The position numbers were made by a program, and so were the translations under genes. This document shows positions 1-10,080 of a stretch of 24,317 bases of DNA, one piece after another (position 1 is the first letter of the stretch; each line of letters opens with the position of its first letter). The notes beneath the pieces are model-generated. The model worked only from the letters and a program-made list of their open reading frames with translations. It did not search any database and was not told where the DNA came from. The stretch comes from Lingula anatina (Eukaryota; Brachiopoda; Lingulata; Lingulida; Lingulidae): NCBI RefSeq assembly GCF_001039355.2, contig NW_019773625.1, forward strand, positions 379,487-403,803, written 5' to 3'.

Positions 1-2371
1 TTTTTTTTTTCAATTTACACAGAAATGTTTCTCGTAGCCCGATGCATGTGCATCCATGATTTTCAAAGAACGGAATCAATAGCTGCAAAAATTAATTTTC
101 TATCATGGTGGTGAGAATAAAGTTAATGATGGCCGCGTGAAAGAGACAAGAAAAGTGTTTTACACGGTAATAGTTTTAAAATGTTAAAATACACAGCATT
201 TTGATTTTCGATTTGAGGGTCAAAAGTGCAATATTCAGCAAGAGCGGAATATTTGTCAGTTCTTCAAAATTGTTCAATGTTATATGAGAGTATTACTAGT
301 ATTTGATGTACTGTTACCACTTTGTTATTAATTATCATATCATTTGTCTTGATGATATAGTACGGTTTTCCTAAAATCTTCCCGAAGGCAGTTAAAGATT
401 AAAGACCTTTTGAGGAATATATATGTAAAGTTATAAAAGCCATAGATAAGCTTTATGGGAACACATCATACAATGTTCATATGCAAAAGAATATGAAACA
501 GAAAAGAAAAATGTTTCCATTGCGAAACGATAGTTTATCCTGATTTTCCTTTTCATCTTCGTTCTCTTGTTGTCACAACAACGTGGAAACCTAATACTTC
601 AAAAGAAATTAAAAAAATTAAATTGAAACTGAAACTTGAAATTAAATTTAGATAACCACACGACAAACAGGGAACAAACAAAAAGAAAAGAAAAAAAAAC
701 ATGCTCAAGTGTTTTCTTACACGTATACAAGAGGTAAACAAAGCACAACAAAATAACTTGGTCAATTAACAATATTTAACGAAATGGCATGAATCACACT
801 AAACATGGACATTACCTGCACAGTGTAGTCGGAACAGCAAGAGCGATGTCTTTCCCACACGGAACTTCGGTACTCCTTCCTTTCTGCTCTAGAGGTGACA
901 TTTATATATCAGATCGTGAGCTAAAAATTATAGTTTACCTGTTTCGAAATGCCACGGTACTCATTACGTAATTCACAAAGCCAAGTGTCGATAAATCTAT
1001 TGAAGAATGATAAAGAGAGCATTGTGATTTTCTACCGCTGACGAATATATTGATTTTTTAAAATTATTTTTGTAGCACTGTTGTATTTATATATATTATG
1101 GAGCAAGGTGTAAAGCAAATGTTGTAAAGCAAATGACTTACACTTTCACTAATTACAGATAATAATTAAAACGGAATCAAACGAGTAAAAGGATGGGGAG
1201 CTATTGAGTATAAGTTAAATTTCTTTAAGAGTCAACAAGTGTAGAAATTGTTTTTGTGGTAGGAAAAGATAGAACATGTCAAAGTCACATATGGTTCGAT
1301 TTGATTGGTTGATTCCACAATAAATTTGGAAGTTTCGGACACGTGTAAAACACATGCAAACTAAAGATAGATAAGGTCCAAGAATGAGTAATTCAAATCA
1401 TATTTTTAATTTTTTTAATTGAAAACAAGTCTCTTAGAAATTACCCAATTAAGAAATGTTGAATGGTGGTTTGCAACATGAGAATGGAAAATTCCTTGTA
1501 ATCACGCAAAGACAATGGAAAGAAAACAAGTAAATGCATGATCAGTACGGAGAAATAGAGTATAAATACTTGTGACATTGTACGAAAAAGAGAGTCGGTG
1601 AATAAACGTTTGAAAGCTCCAGCCAGATCGTCATTATTGTCACTGTAACATAATCATTCACTAACCAAATAAATCGACTCTAAGAAAAGTTGTACCTTGA
1701 ACCTGACATGCAGGTGATCAGTGCGCCACCTGTTAGTAATTATGACAACTATGGGTATACATGTGCCTCAATGCCTTTTTCTTAATACTCTAAAATTACA
1801 CTAAAATCTGAATTCAATCAGACGTTTTGGAATGATATCAGTTAATGGTGCACAGATACTGATACGAGAAATCCCAGCCCTCCGAAGATGACGCCTGGAT
1901 ATAGGGAGTGCCTGTAACCCCCCTTTCCCCCCCTCATCACCCTTACCACCACCCCCACTTCCCATTTACCTGCACTTGTTTCAAAGACAAAAGAAAAGAA
2001 GATTTTGAAAATAGCCCTTCCCTGAAAATACTTGCTAAAATTTTTTAAAGACGCCTTTTTCTATATTAGTCTACATTTTAATTAATTTTCTTTAAATGGT
2101 TAACCCGTGTCACGTACGCGTCTCCAGTTAATATTTTATTTTTTTTAGGATCTAGTGTTTGTCGGTGTTGGTATAGGAAAATCAAATAAATGGGGGGTAC
2201 AATCCATACTGTATTTTATTCAAATCTTCATTTGCAGGTTGGCATTATAATCAGCACTTAAAATGTCGGAAACTGAAATGATTAGTATCCATTGCAAAAT
2301 AGTCATTCATCGTCAGAGCCATATTTGTACTAGTGACATTTCATACAAGTTTACATGTTAAGTACACTGTA

Positions 2372-2414
<43 letters not shown>

Positions 2415-2660
2415 ATAAATGTATTGAGTATGTTTAACCTAGAGACGCCCTTATCCTTAATAAAAACTATAGTACCGGTATATACCTTACAGATGTTAAA
2501 AATTATCGCTTATATTTTGTGCTTAGTGCAAAGCAACTACTGCATCTAACACCCTTTCATTCACCGATCGGCCAGTTGTGGGGCAGAATTCATAACCATG
2601 GGAGTCCTCAGTAACATTTCTTTGTGTCTGTAACTCAAATGTCTTTAGTCAATTTACAGT
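1..2660. other. Flank downstream of the SLC23-like gene, no gene recognised
   Basis: AT-rich, with a T10 start, a C-rich patch (about 1917-1965) and the ATT microsatellite. Open frames are short and show no known domain. One splice-bounded 73-nt segment on the minus strand (816-888) looks exon-like but matches nothing I recognise. Confidence 0.65.
2374..2413. repeat. (ATT)n microsatellite
   Basis: About 13 uninterrupted ATT units, 40 bp, downstream of the SLC23-like gene. Confidence 0.97.
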
Positions 2661-2663
2661 TGA

Positions 2664-2669
2664 TTTATT
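2664..2669 (-). terminator. Likely poly(A) signal of the SLC23-like gene
   Basis: AATAAA on the minus strand, about 240 nt after the stop codon, predicts a short 3' UTR. Other AATAAA matches lie further downstream, so use of this one is an inference. Confidence 0.5.
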
Positions 2670-2910
2670 CTGACATTTATGCTAAATAACTCTTATAATA
2701 TTTCGAGCGCATAAACCGTTTCGAAACCAAAAAAATTTTCCCTGGAGACACTCCTTATACATGGATACAGAAACGCAAGGTTGCAGTTCATAGTAAGATT
2801 CAATCGGATATTTCCTGCAACAGTTTTGAAAAACTGGTCGTGCAGTCAGCTTCTTGCTGTCAAATTGTGCAACCACAACAACATATTCATGCATAATATT
2901 CAATATTCGC

Positions 2911-3173
2911 CTACACAACCCGGCAGCTCGGTTTGAAACACCTTTTGGCTTTTTCACAACAATTAATTCGACATTTTAAGGACGATTCTTTAAAAGTAGG
3001 AAGGAACGGTATGAATCTAGACCAGCTATATTTCTGCAGCCAGGGGGTCAGATAAGGAATGTTGTAGGGTCTGTAGCTCTCCAGTTCACAAATGTGGGCG
3101 CCCTGTGACCCTGCTGTGGAATTCGTGGTCAATTCTGCTCGCATGCTAAGTATGCCGCGCTCTTCTAGAGTCC
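2911..3173 (-). CDS. SLC23-like: SLC23-like terminal exon: cytoplasmic C-terminus and stop
   Basis: Acceptor atatttcag at the 3173 side. It encodes TLEERGI (family SPEERGL), then a hydrophilic tail with [14 protein letters not shown] and [10 protein letters not shown], matching the SVCT C-terminal SYDFPIG...YIPICPVFKG pattern. It ends in a Cys/Lys-rich tail and TAG at 2913-2911. Confidence 0.92.
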
Positions 3174-4768
3174 CTGAAATATTTAAATTAAATTATTTTA
3201 TCTTTGTAATGCATATAATATTGCACCTTGTCTATACTTGTACTAAACTCTATAGCCTACAGTATACGACGCCTGTGAAAAGCTGTTTCGAATGTTTCTT
3301 ATTCATGATAGGCAGTCATTTTTTCAATATATATATAAATATATATAATGAAAGAAGAAAAAACATACTAGGTCAATCACTTTGTACATCAGAACTACTC
3401 CTTTACCAAATAACACGGGCACAGATACCTTCTGGTAGTCTATATGTATATATCTTTTAAGATATGTCATTAAAATGAAAACAGACAGAGTACTTTTACT
3501 TGAGCAAGATTTCTCTTCTTATCCTCGGTCTATCAAATTGACTTGACTCAATTCTTTAAATTAAATCAAAGATCCTCGATGTGAATAACGAACGCAAACC
3601 TTACAGGCTACAGCATTTGGGTACAACACGGGCTGGTTTGACTTACCTGGCACTGTGTTATCTAGAATGAACGCCAGCACTCCACAGAGAAACATTGGCG
3701 TTGTACAGAGGACAATCAACATCTGGTCGACTTCTGGGCTTCCTGCCATAAGTAAAAAGGGCATTTGTTACTATAAATTGGATACTGTTTTACACCTTTT
3801 CACCAGAGGTCGCTGTTGGCATAACTGTTGACATATATCGAGTAGCGCTAGAGTATCAATATGATGAAAAATAACGCCAGAAAACACATATTGGGGGAAA
3901 AACCTCGAGAGTAAAACATCAGAAAAGTGCATTTGCTGTACGAAAATATAAGGCTCCCATTATGCAAAAATATATATATCGCCTTTTTGACTGCATATCT
4001 GCATAACCTAAACTAAAAGCCCCTAATCTCTTTTCTCAATGCTCTTAGCAGGCAAACGATTTAAAACTTAAAACTGTTTTAAAAGGCAATCTGGGATACA
4101 ACACAATGAATCCAATGAATCACAATGAATACTCAAGCAAACAAAAATCAAGAAAAGTCCTATACTCACCGGTGTCAATTGCATCAGTGTGTTTTTTCAC
4201 CCATTCCGATACCACGAATCCCATAAGGATCGAGTTCCCGAGGATGGACACGTTTCTTGTGGAGAGATGGACGTGCTTCACATTGGAAATGCCCACTGAA
4301 ATCACCACCCCTAACCCTAAAACAAACTGGCAAAGTTATACAAACACGCAACATAACAACATAACCCTCCGTATTAAATGTTGCCGTATTTTATAATGTT
4401 GTATCCCAACCAAATGGTGTATATTTCGGTCTGATAATTCTTCTATATTCTATCGTTGTCATGACAAAATATTTGATACCTTGTTCTTCTCAAAATTGTA
4501 AATTGGTAACAACAAATTTGCTCCGGCCTAAATACTTTTTCAAATGTCCATCATAAAAAAAACAGCGATACAGATAAGAGAGAAAAAAATAATAAAATAA
4601 CAGTTAAATACTCATATGATCACTTACCAATAGTCATGACCCCAGCTTGTATCGGAGTAGGAATGGCCGCCAAGAGGGCACCAAATTTGCCACATAGCCC
4701 CATAATGATCATTATTACACCTGCCGCCTGGAACACTCTTATACTGGCCACCTGAGGACAAATACATA

Positions 4769-4803
<35 letters not shown>

Positions 4804-7800
4804 CAAGACATATCTTTAAAACACCTGAATAATAATTAACAAAACAATATCACAGTCACAGTAGAAAGATAGCAATAATTCTGAAAAGTTTATCCAGAGT
4901 TTTCGGAGTTGATCTTGTTTATTCATAAGACATAGTACATAGTATTCTTATTGACTGAAGCCACACTGAAAACGATATCAAAGGATTGTTGCTTTGATTA
5001 AAACAGTGTGTTGCTTGATTTGATTCCATATCTGTTGATATACGTATTGTGTTCTTTTAGGTATCTCCTCGTTACATTACATATATATAACACAACTCTG
5101 TATTTACGTGGTCATTTTTTTCTAAGTTACTCCCACTACCTTTGTTATTCCAATGAAGCCAATGCATCCACTATAAACCGTCGTACCATGACCAATGCCG
5201 ATGGAACCCCCAAGAACGCTGCCCAGTCCTTCCACCAATATTCCCCGGTTGACGGCGTGGCTTGGAGGGGGCGGGATCTCACACATTCTAGCCGCAACAT
5301 AGTAGTCTCCCAAGGTATCAACCACTGACGAAAGGGTGGCAAGGAGCATCCCTAATATTCCTCCTAATGCCACTGTAGGCAGCCCATACCGACCTAAGGA
5401 ATACAAGGTGGTAAATTTTTAGATTTCACTTATTTAAATTTCAAGTATCTCACCTTGAGTCAAAAGTGGTAGCCCAAACCGAACTGTGGCTATAAAGGCA
5501 AATGTTCAAATTTCAAATATTTTGCCAAAAGCCTAAGTGGGCAACCAATAACGACTTATTAAAATACAATGTGGCAAATATTCAGATGTTATATTTTCCA
5601 TCCAATACCACATTAGCCAACCCATACCGTCTTAGCTAAGACATATCAAAGTGACAATTATATTTTAATGGTCCTAATGGTCACTCAACGTATCCTCCCG
5701 CCATAGTTTAAAGCAAAAAATTTTAGTGATGATTTTATGCAGCCCAGAAACTTTTCATATTAAGATTTGATCATTTACCCGACAACAATTAGACTAACGA
5801 ATTTACAGCACATAACTTAGCTAATATATCAATCTACGTCACAGGTGTGTTGTTGTTGTTGTTGTTGTAATTGATGTTGTTGATTGTTTCAACGCACCTG
5901 GGTAAGGAACAAAAAACCACTTGGCATTCCGTACCGAGCCAATGCCAAAGTCAGCCCGTGCCTTAAAACTTGGGGTGTCGGCTCCCTCGGGTAGGACATG
6001 GGCAGCTGTCATGATGCCGCTCACCGACCAGGCTATGATAACTCCAAATAGGACCTGAGGAAAATTAGTACCCCCAAAATTATATATATTTCTATACAAA
6101 GGTGGAAAGAGTGAAGATGTGCCCTTCCCTTAGTTTCGGAGATACTCTTTTTGTCCTCCCCCTTAATTTTTTAACACAGTATAGCGAATGAAACAATACA
6201 GAATCAGGCAATTTTATCCATGTGCCATACATTAAATGCTAGGAATTTTCTGTATAGGTTTGATTTTTCTAACATCTTTCAGCAATTTTCATCCTTTTGC
6301 CACCTTTTATTCTGGATCTTCCAGTGCTATTTATATTTCTGACACAAATTGAAGACGTCTCCGTGTAACAAAAATATATCCGACTTAATTAAAGGCAGTC
6401 AGAGTTTCTTTTAGAATTTATGAAATTTATGTGTACCAAAATTACATACTGGCTTCAAGAACATGTGCTAAATGTTTTTTGTTAGTTAACATTACAAGGT
6501 ATGTTTGAAATTATGTGCGTGCGGGCGTGTGTGCGTCTATGCAAGAAAATCGGATTCAATTTTAAGTATAAAATGTCTTCATTCAAACTTGGCCCGAGGC
6601 TATATGGTAAGTTAATGTTATCCCCATTACATTACCGGAAACAAGACGAAGAGTTTGCAGCTGACTTTATGAAATCCGCGTTTCTTGTTCCACCAAACAA
6701 AAGGTACTTCCACTTTCTCGAGGAATACTCCGCATATGATTACAATGGCGCAAGTCCTGAAAGTTGCGATATTTTATGGTCAATACAGAAATAAATCAAT
6801 GTTTATTAAACATATCAGCGAGCAGATTGCCAACTCAAGCTTTCTTTTCTTTTTTTTTCTTTTTTGTTTGATTGCCCGCTGTCATCCTCTTTTTATGTTA
6901 ATAATAAGTAGAATTTTTGCTGTATATATTTTATCTGTAAGGAAACGTGTACGACTAAATAAGATTGCTCAGACACCACCTATACTTACAAGGCCCATAG
7001 TCCCCAGTGTGGCTGTGCCAGTTTTGCTATAATTTCATACACCGACAGCCCAATCATGATGATGCTTGGCGCAATAGTCAAAGGTCCTATGAAGTGCAAC
7101 ATGAAACCAATGGCACCTGAAATGCATAGAAAACAAAAAGGAGGAAAAACACACTAGACCCGACGTATATACAGACACTTAAGTAGTGGCAAACTTAGTA
7201 CGGAAACTGATTCATTTTCTGTTACGGTAACTTTAATCAATGAAAGGAGGTAAAATAAAATTTTCAGTCGATCGGTGTTCCTAATCAGGAAAAAAACCTT
7301 GAGAAAAAGAACTGCATACATAACAGTCATCGAATATACGTTGTGTACAACCTAATTTAAAAAAATTTGATTATTGACATTGTTCCTACCTGTGCACCCA
7401 AGCAGTACCTGAGCTAAGGACGCAGTGATGAGGCTTCCCTGCACAACATTGAGGCGCTCGTGCCACGTTATGACACCGACGGCCGTCGTGTTTAAGTCTA
7501 AACTTGAATTCACTGCATCTGCAATATTGCAATATTGAGAGTATTCGGAATTATTGCATTGAGGAAAGATTTTATAACACTTGGAGCTTGTAAATCAAAA
7601 TCATCTCTCTATATAGCCACCAAAGGGCAGCAGAAAGGGCATGCCGACGAAAAGGAGACCCAGCACGAAACCTTTTCCCTGTATCTATATACATGTCATA
7701 GTCATCATCTCCATGATACATTTCAAAACTAAATTTTTCAAAAAGAAAAAGAAAAGAAAAACATTAATCATAAAACGTTTTTCAATATTTCAATCCGTAT

Positions 7801-9354
7801 TGTTGCTCTATAATAGTATTTGAGGAGTATTATTTACCTGTTTGGCCTGCATATTGGTTTAGATCGGAAGCACATTTGAACTGCTCTATGGAGAGCAAAG
7901 CTATCATGGGTGCCAGAAACGCCTTGCTTCCTCCCTGTATACTCGGTAGCCTTAAACGGTCAACAAATGTTTTTACTTATTGACATTTTTGTAGTTTGAG
8001 GGTTGAAATGGCAGCCATCTCCGGTGGCAATAAGAATTAATCAAATCCATTTTTATGTTATCTTTCTTAATGAAGTTTAATCTTTCCTTATGTAAATTTC
8101 ACTCAATAAGTATTCAACCATTCTTTATAAAAAAATAATTTTTCGGACATTTCTACTATGTATACTATATACTTAAATCACCAATTTACAAAATAACCAA
8201 AACCTTTCACAATTCTACGGCCTATAAAGCAGTTTCTGAGTTCTGATTTTCTAGACTATCTATTTCTTGCGCCACTCTAATAATAAGGCAAAAGCCTGTG
8301 AATAACACTCGTAACGCTAAGAAATAGAAATACAGAGGTATTTACATCGAAATTTCCTTAGCGGTTTTGGAAAGGGTTTGCCCAAGGGGAAATTGCTGAA
8401 ATTTTCAAAACATCTTTTCTTTTTTACAATAGGTCCAATAAAGCTCTAATAGCGCGCATTATTAATTATAAAGATATCCCTTTACCTGCTTCCCACTGTA
8501 CACTGGATCAGCGTGACGATCCCCGACACAAACATAGCGTTGCACTGCAGCTCCGCCTGGAGGTTAATGTTGTTCTCCTCACACAGAAGACTGGTCAACG
8601 TCAGTGGCAGAGACATGGTGCCAGCGACACATAATATGGCTTGCTTGAAAAAGAATTGCAAAAGGCTATCTGTTACAGGGTCATAAACACTGGCATGTTT
8701 ACATAAAGTGCTTTTTCCATTTAACGAATATCTTGGGATGGTTTGCCTTCAAATAGTTTCGGGTATGCTTTTTTGTAAGGATCTCGGGCTAAAATTTTGA
8801 TGGCATGTGCATTATCAGATGCATTTATTTATCTACATGGTATCAGTTCTTAGGTATTCAAAAGGCTACTACTACTACCGCCACTACTACTACTACTAAT
8901 ATAATAAGAGTTCTTGACGGCAGCGCTTCAAATTCGTCGCAGAGCTGTATGAGAATGATTTACAACCATAACGTAATAATAAAATTTAATTTTTTTTCTA
9001 AGAGTAAAAACGGGAGTAAAAAACATGATGAGTGTAAGACCACTCGCGGTGTATCGTCACAGCTATTCTACCTTATCGTCTCCGTCAACATGGAAATATG
9101 TTGGTTATCAGACGCTTCTCACAAGATAAAAAGACACCTGAACAAACCTGCAAGCCGAAAAAAATCACGGAAACAGCCGGAGGGCTTTCGTAGATTTTAT
9201 AAATCAGCTCCTCATCATTAGAACCTTCACGCTGATCAGCGCTTGGTTCTTGTTCAGCGATTATTTCATCAGCGTCTGCCATCTGACAATCGACACTTAT
9301 GTACTCCTCGGCGTTCTTGCCTCCTCTGAGTGGCTCCTCACATCGGGACATCAT
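2911..9354 (-). CDS. SLC23-like: SLC23 (nucleobase/ascorbate transporter, NAT) family membrane symporter, 12 coding exons
   Basis: Predicted polytopic plasma-membrane symporter of the NAT/SLC23 family, whose known members carry ascorbate, uric acid or nucleobases with Na+ or H+. Exons in transcript order (window coordinates): 9148-9362 (ATG at 9354), 8486-8643, 7838-7950, 7390-7518, 6990-7116, 6636-6756, 5898-6054, 5140-5393, 4628-4751, 4170-4310, 3647-3742, 2911-3173. All junctions are GT-AG and in phase, giving 629 aa and a TAG stop, close to vertebrate SVCTs (about 600-650 aa). Family landmarks include FIGPLTIAP (about 211-219), LGDYY (about 365-369), [12 protein letters not shown] (about 378-389), GITK at 419-422, and ILDNTVPG (about 536-543). 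N-glycosylation sequons at N163 and N169 lie in the predicted TM3-TM4 loop. The TM1 QH motif, TM8 Glu and NAT signature are altered, so the substrate cannot be inferred. Paralogue identity is unresolved. Residues are numbered from the ATG at 9354. Confidence 0.93.
3647..3742 (-). CDS. SLC23-like: SLC23-like exon: TM14 and ILDNTVPG
   Basis: It encodes [20 protein letters not shown] and the highly conserved [10 protein letters not shown]. Acceptor tatggcag, donor GTGCCAG|gtaagt, phase 1 at both ends. Confidence 0.95.
4170..4310 (-). CDS. SLC23-like: SLC23-like exon: TM12 end and TM13
   Basis: It encodes [24 protein letters not shown] and AIDTG, matching family VGLSN...SSRNLxxLGFSxxxG...GAINTG. 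Donor ACACCG|gtgagt. Two acceptors 6 nt apart are usable in frame; the inner one (exon edge 4310) fits the family length, while the outer one (4316) would add two residues. Confidence 0.92.
4628..4751 (-). CDS. SLC23-like: SLC23-like exon: TM11 and TM12 start
   Basis: Acceptor tgtcctcag, donor ATTG|gtaagt. It encodes [11 protein letters not shown] and [17 protein letters not shown], matching the family GKF-x-ALFxxxPxPIxGG pattern. Phase 0 in and phase 1 out. The (AAAT)n microsatellite lies just upstream in the intron. Confidence 0.94.
4769..4802. repeat. (AAAT)n microsatellite in an SLC23-like intron
   Basis: About eight AAAT units lie some 15 bp upstream (in gene orientation) of the acceptor of exon 4628-4751, so on the transcript the tract forms a T-rich run before the splice site. 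Confidence 0.95.
5140..5393 (-). CDS. SLC23-like: SLC23-like exon: TM8-TM10, substrate-site region
   Basis: Acceptor ttccttag, donor ACAAAG|gtagtg. It encodes the transport core: [20 protein letters not shown] (TM8), [12 protein letters not shown], then GIGHGTT and the degenerate NAT signature [10 protein letters not shown] (413-422). The family normally has ESxGDY in TM8 and [QEP]NxG at the start of the signature. Confidence 0.95.
5362..5665 (-). repeat. Degenerate tandem repeat made from the intron 7/exon 8 junction of the SLC23-like gene
   Basis: Four imperfect units of about 70-90 bp, centred on the blocks agcccataccg (5381), agcccaaaccg (5470), gcaaccaataacg (5541) and ccaacccataccg (5616), each followed by a similar AT-rich stretch. 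The first unit includes the real acceptor and first codons ([11 protein letters not shown]). On the minus strand the decayed units read [14 protein letters not shown]-stop-AFG and [11 protein letters not shown]. Confidence 0.72.
5849..5868. repeat. (GTT)n microsatellite
   Basis: Six to seven GTT units, followed by imperfect tgatgttgttgattg, 30 bp beyond the donor of exon 5898-6054. Confidence 0.93.
5898..6054 (-). CDS. SLC23-like: SLC23-like exon: TM7 and extracellular loop to YPG
   Basis: Acceptor tttcctcag, donor CCCAG|gtgcgt. It encodes [16 protein letters not shown], then the loop with VLP, FKARAD and WFFVPYPG; family members have a similar xARTD...IPYPxQWG stretch. Phase 0 in and phase 1 out. 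Confidence 0.94.
6636..6756 (-). CDS. SLC23-like: SLC23-like exon: TM6 and following basic loop
   Basis: No long open frame marks this 121-nt exon; it was found by requiring a phase-2 exon between its neighbours. Acceptor actttcag, donor TTTCCG|gtaatg, phase 2 in and phase 0 out. It encodes a hydrophobic stretch ([12 protein letters not shown]), then a charged [10 protein letters not shown] loop ending in VLFP, matching the family's conserved loop before TM7. Confidence 0.88.
6990..7116 (-). CDS. SLC23-like: SLC23-like exon: FIGPLTIAP signature, TM5
   Basis: It encodes [10 protein letters not shown] followed by [10 protein letters not shown] and HWGLWAL, strongly diagnostic of SLC23. Acceptor atttcag, donor GCCTT|gtaagt, phase 1 in and phase 2 out. 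Confidence 0.95.
7390..7518 (-). CDS. SLC23-like: SLC23-like exon: glycosylated loop and TM4
   Basis: It encodes [14 protein letters not shown] with two N-glycosylation sequons, then the family-typical W-x(6)-LN-x-VQGSLI start of TM4. Acceptor ttgcag, donor ACAG|gtagga, phase 1 at both ends. Confidence 0.93.
7838..7950 (-). CDS. SLC23-like: SLC23-like exon: RLPxxQGG region, TM3
   Basis: It encodes [20 protein letters not shown], matching the family RLPxxQG(G/A)xFAFLxP pattern. The acceptor is gtttaag and the donor ACAG|gtaaat, with phase 2 in and phase 1 out. Confidence 0.93.
8486..8643 (-). CDS. SLC23-like: SLC23-like exon: rest of TM1 and TM2 region
   Basis: The acceptor is ctttttcaag and the donor AGCAG|gtaaag, with phase 0 in and phase 2 out. 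It encodes [14 protein letters not shown], a loop with CEENN, then a second hydrophobic segment ending CTVGSR. The first residue, Gln70, sits where the family has the His of the TM1 QH motif. Confidence 0.93.
8866..8900. repeat. (CTA)n microsatellite in an SLC23-like intron
   Basis: CTA units interrupted by one ccgcca, within the intron between exons 9148-9362 and 8486-8643. Confidence 0.93.
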
Positions 9355-9362
9355 ATGATCAC
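9148..9362 (-). CDS. SLC23-like: SLC23-like exon: N-terminal cytoplasmic tail and start of TM1
   Basis: The acceptor is tttacag at the 9362 side and the donor is CAG|gtttgt. It encodes two adjacent Met codons (9354 and 9351), an acidic hydrophilic tail, then [11 protein letters not shown] and the first half of TM1 ending FFGLQ. The frame stays open upstream to a GTG at 9375, but that is not a usable animal start codon. Confidence 0.85.
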
Positions 9363-10034
9363 CTGTAAACTTCACTTTGTTGATTTAAACTTCTCAGTCA
9401 GCCACCCTGACACGTGAAACCATCAACAGTTCGAATTAACAGATATATAACAGGTCGTTAGCAAGGACGGTGCGATAACTCCAAGATTAGTGAATGCTAC
9501 TAATACTTCTATATCTTGTTTATCTGTGGCGACAAGGTTAAGTTGCATCACGTTTTATAACCACCGTCTCTGAAATCTCTTTGCGAGTTTTTTCATCCTT
9601 TCTTTGGCGATTTTTGCCCAATGTAGGCCGTAAGTGGAGAAATATCCTTTATATTTCACTAGGACTGTTTTAAACTCAGGTAGCTCTTGTCGCATCGGTT
9701 GATCGAAGCACTCCACAAATTTTGATCATCTGCGAGTGGTGTGAACAAGGGTCCTCTTTTCGCTGACTTTACGGACCCCACGCTCTAAATACTGACTTTT
9801 CACAATGCTCGACTGTTGTGGGTTAGACATTTTGAATGGAGGTTATAAAACTGCAAAATGAAATGAGATATATCGGAATTCGACTGACGTTGTCAGTTGA
9901 CATATCTTATTTCATTCAGCCATTCATTGAGCTCTAAATGAGTTAAAGCGGGAAGTGCGGCAAGACTGCATTGCGCTGGGTTATGAAAAGTAATCCATTA
10001 CTAGTAGGCCTACAGTGTATACAGGTGTACATAC

Positions 10035-10080
10035 CTGCGGTATGATAACGATGAAGGCCGGCTCTAGTGGAATCTTTCAT
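10035..10080 (-). CDS. SLC23-like: Candidate alternative first coding exon of the SLC23-like gene
   Basis: On the minus strand an ATG at 10080-10078 opens 15 codons (starting MKDSTRAGL) that run into a strong donor, CAG|gtatgt. The exon ends in phase 1, matching the phase-1 acceptor at 9362, so splicing would add a short N-terminal extension (647 aa in total). The ATG context is weak (T at -3), so this could instead be a 5' UTR exon with translation starting at 9354. The call rests only on the donor and phase compatibility. Confidence 0.4.

Noticed and set aside
3092-3460. 122-aa plus-strand open frame
   Set aside because: Its start is antisense to the transporter terminal exon and the remainder is AT-rich intron sequence.
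6501-6794. 97-aa plus-strand open frame
   Set aside because: Largely antisense to the real minus-strand exon 6636-6756.
9085-9375. Start of the transporter at 9375
   Set aside because: The codon at 9375-9373 is GTG, not an animal initiator; the frame there is open only because the upstream intron continues it. The ATG at 9354 or the upstream exon at 10080 is preferred.
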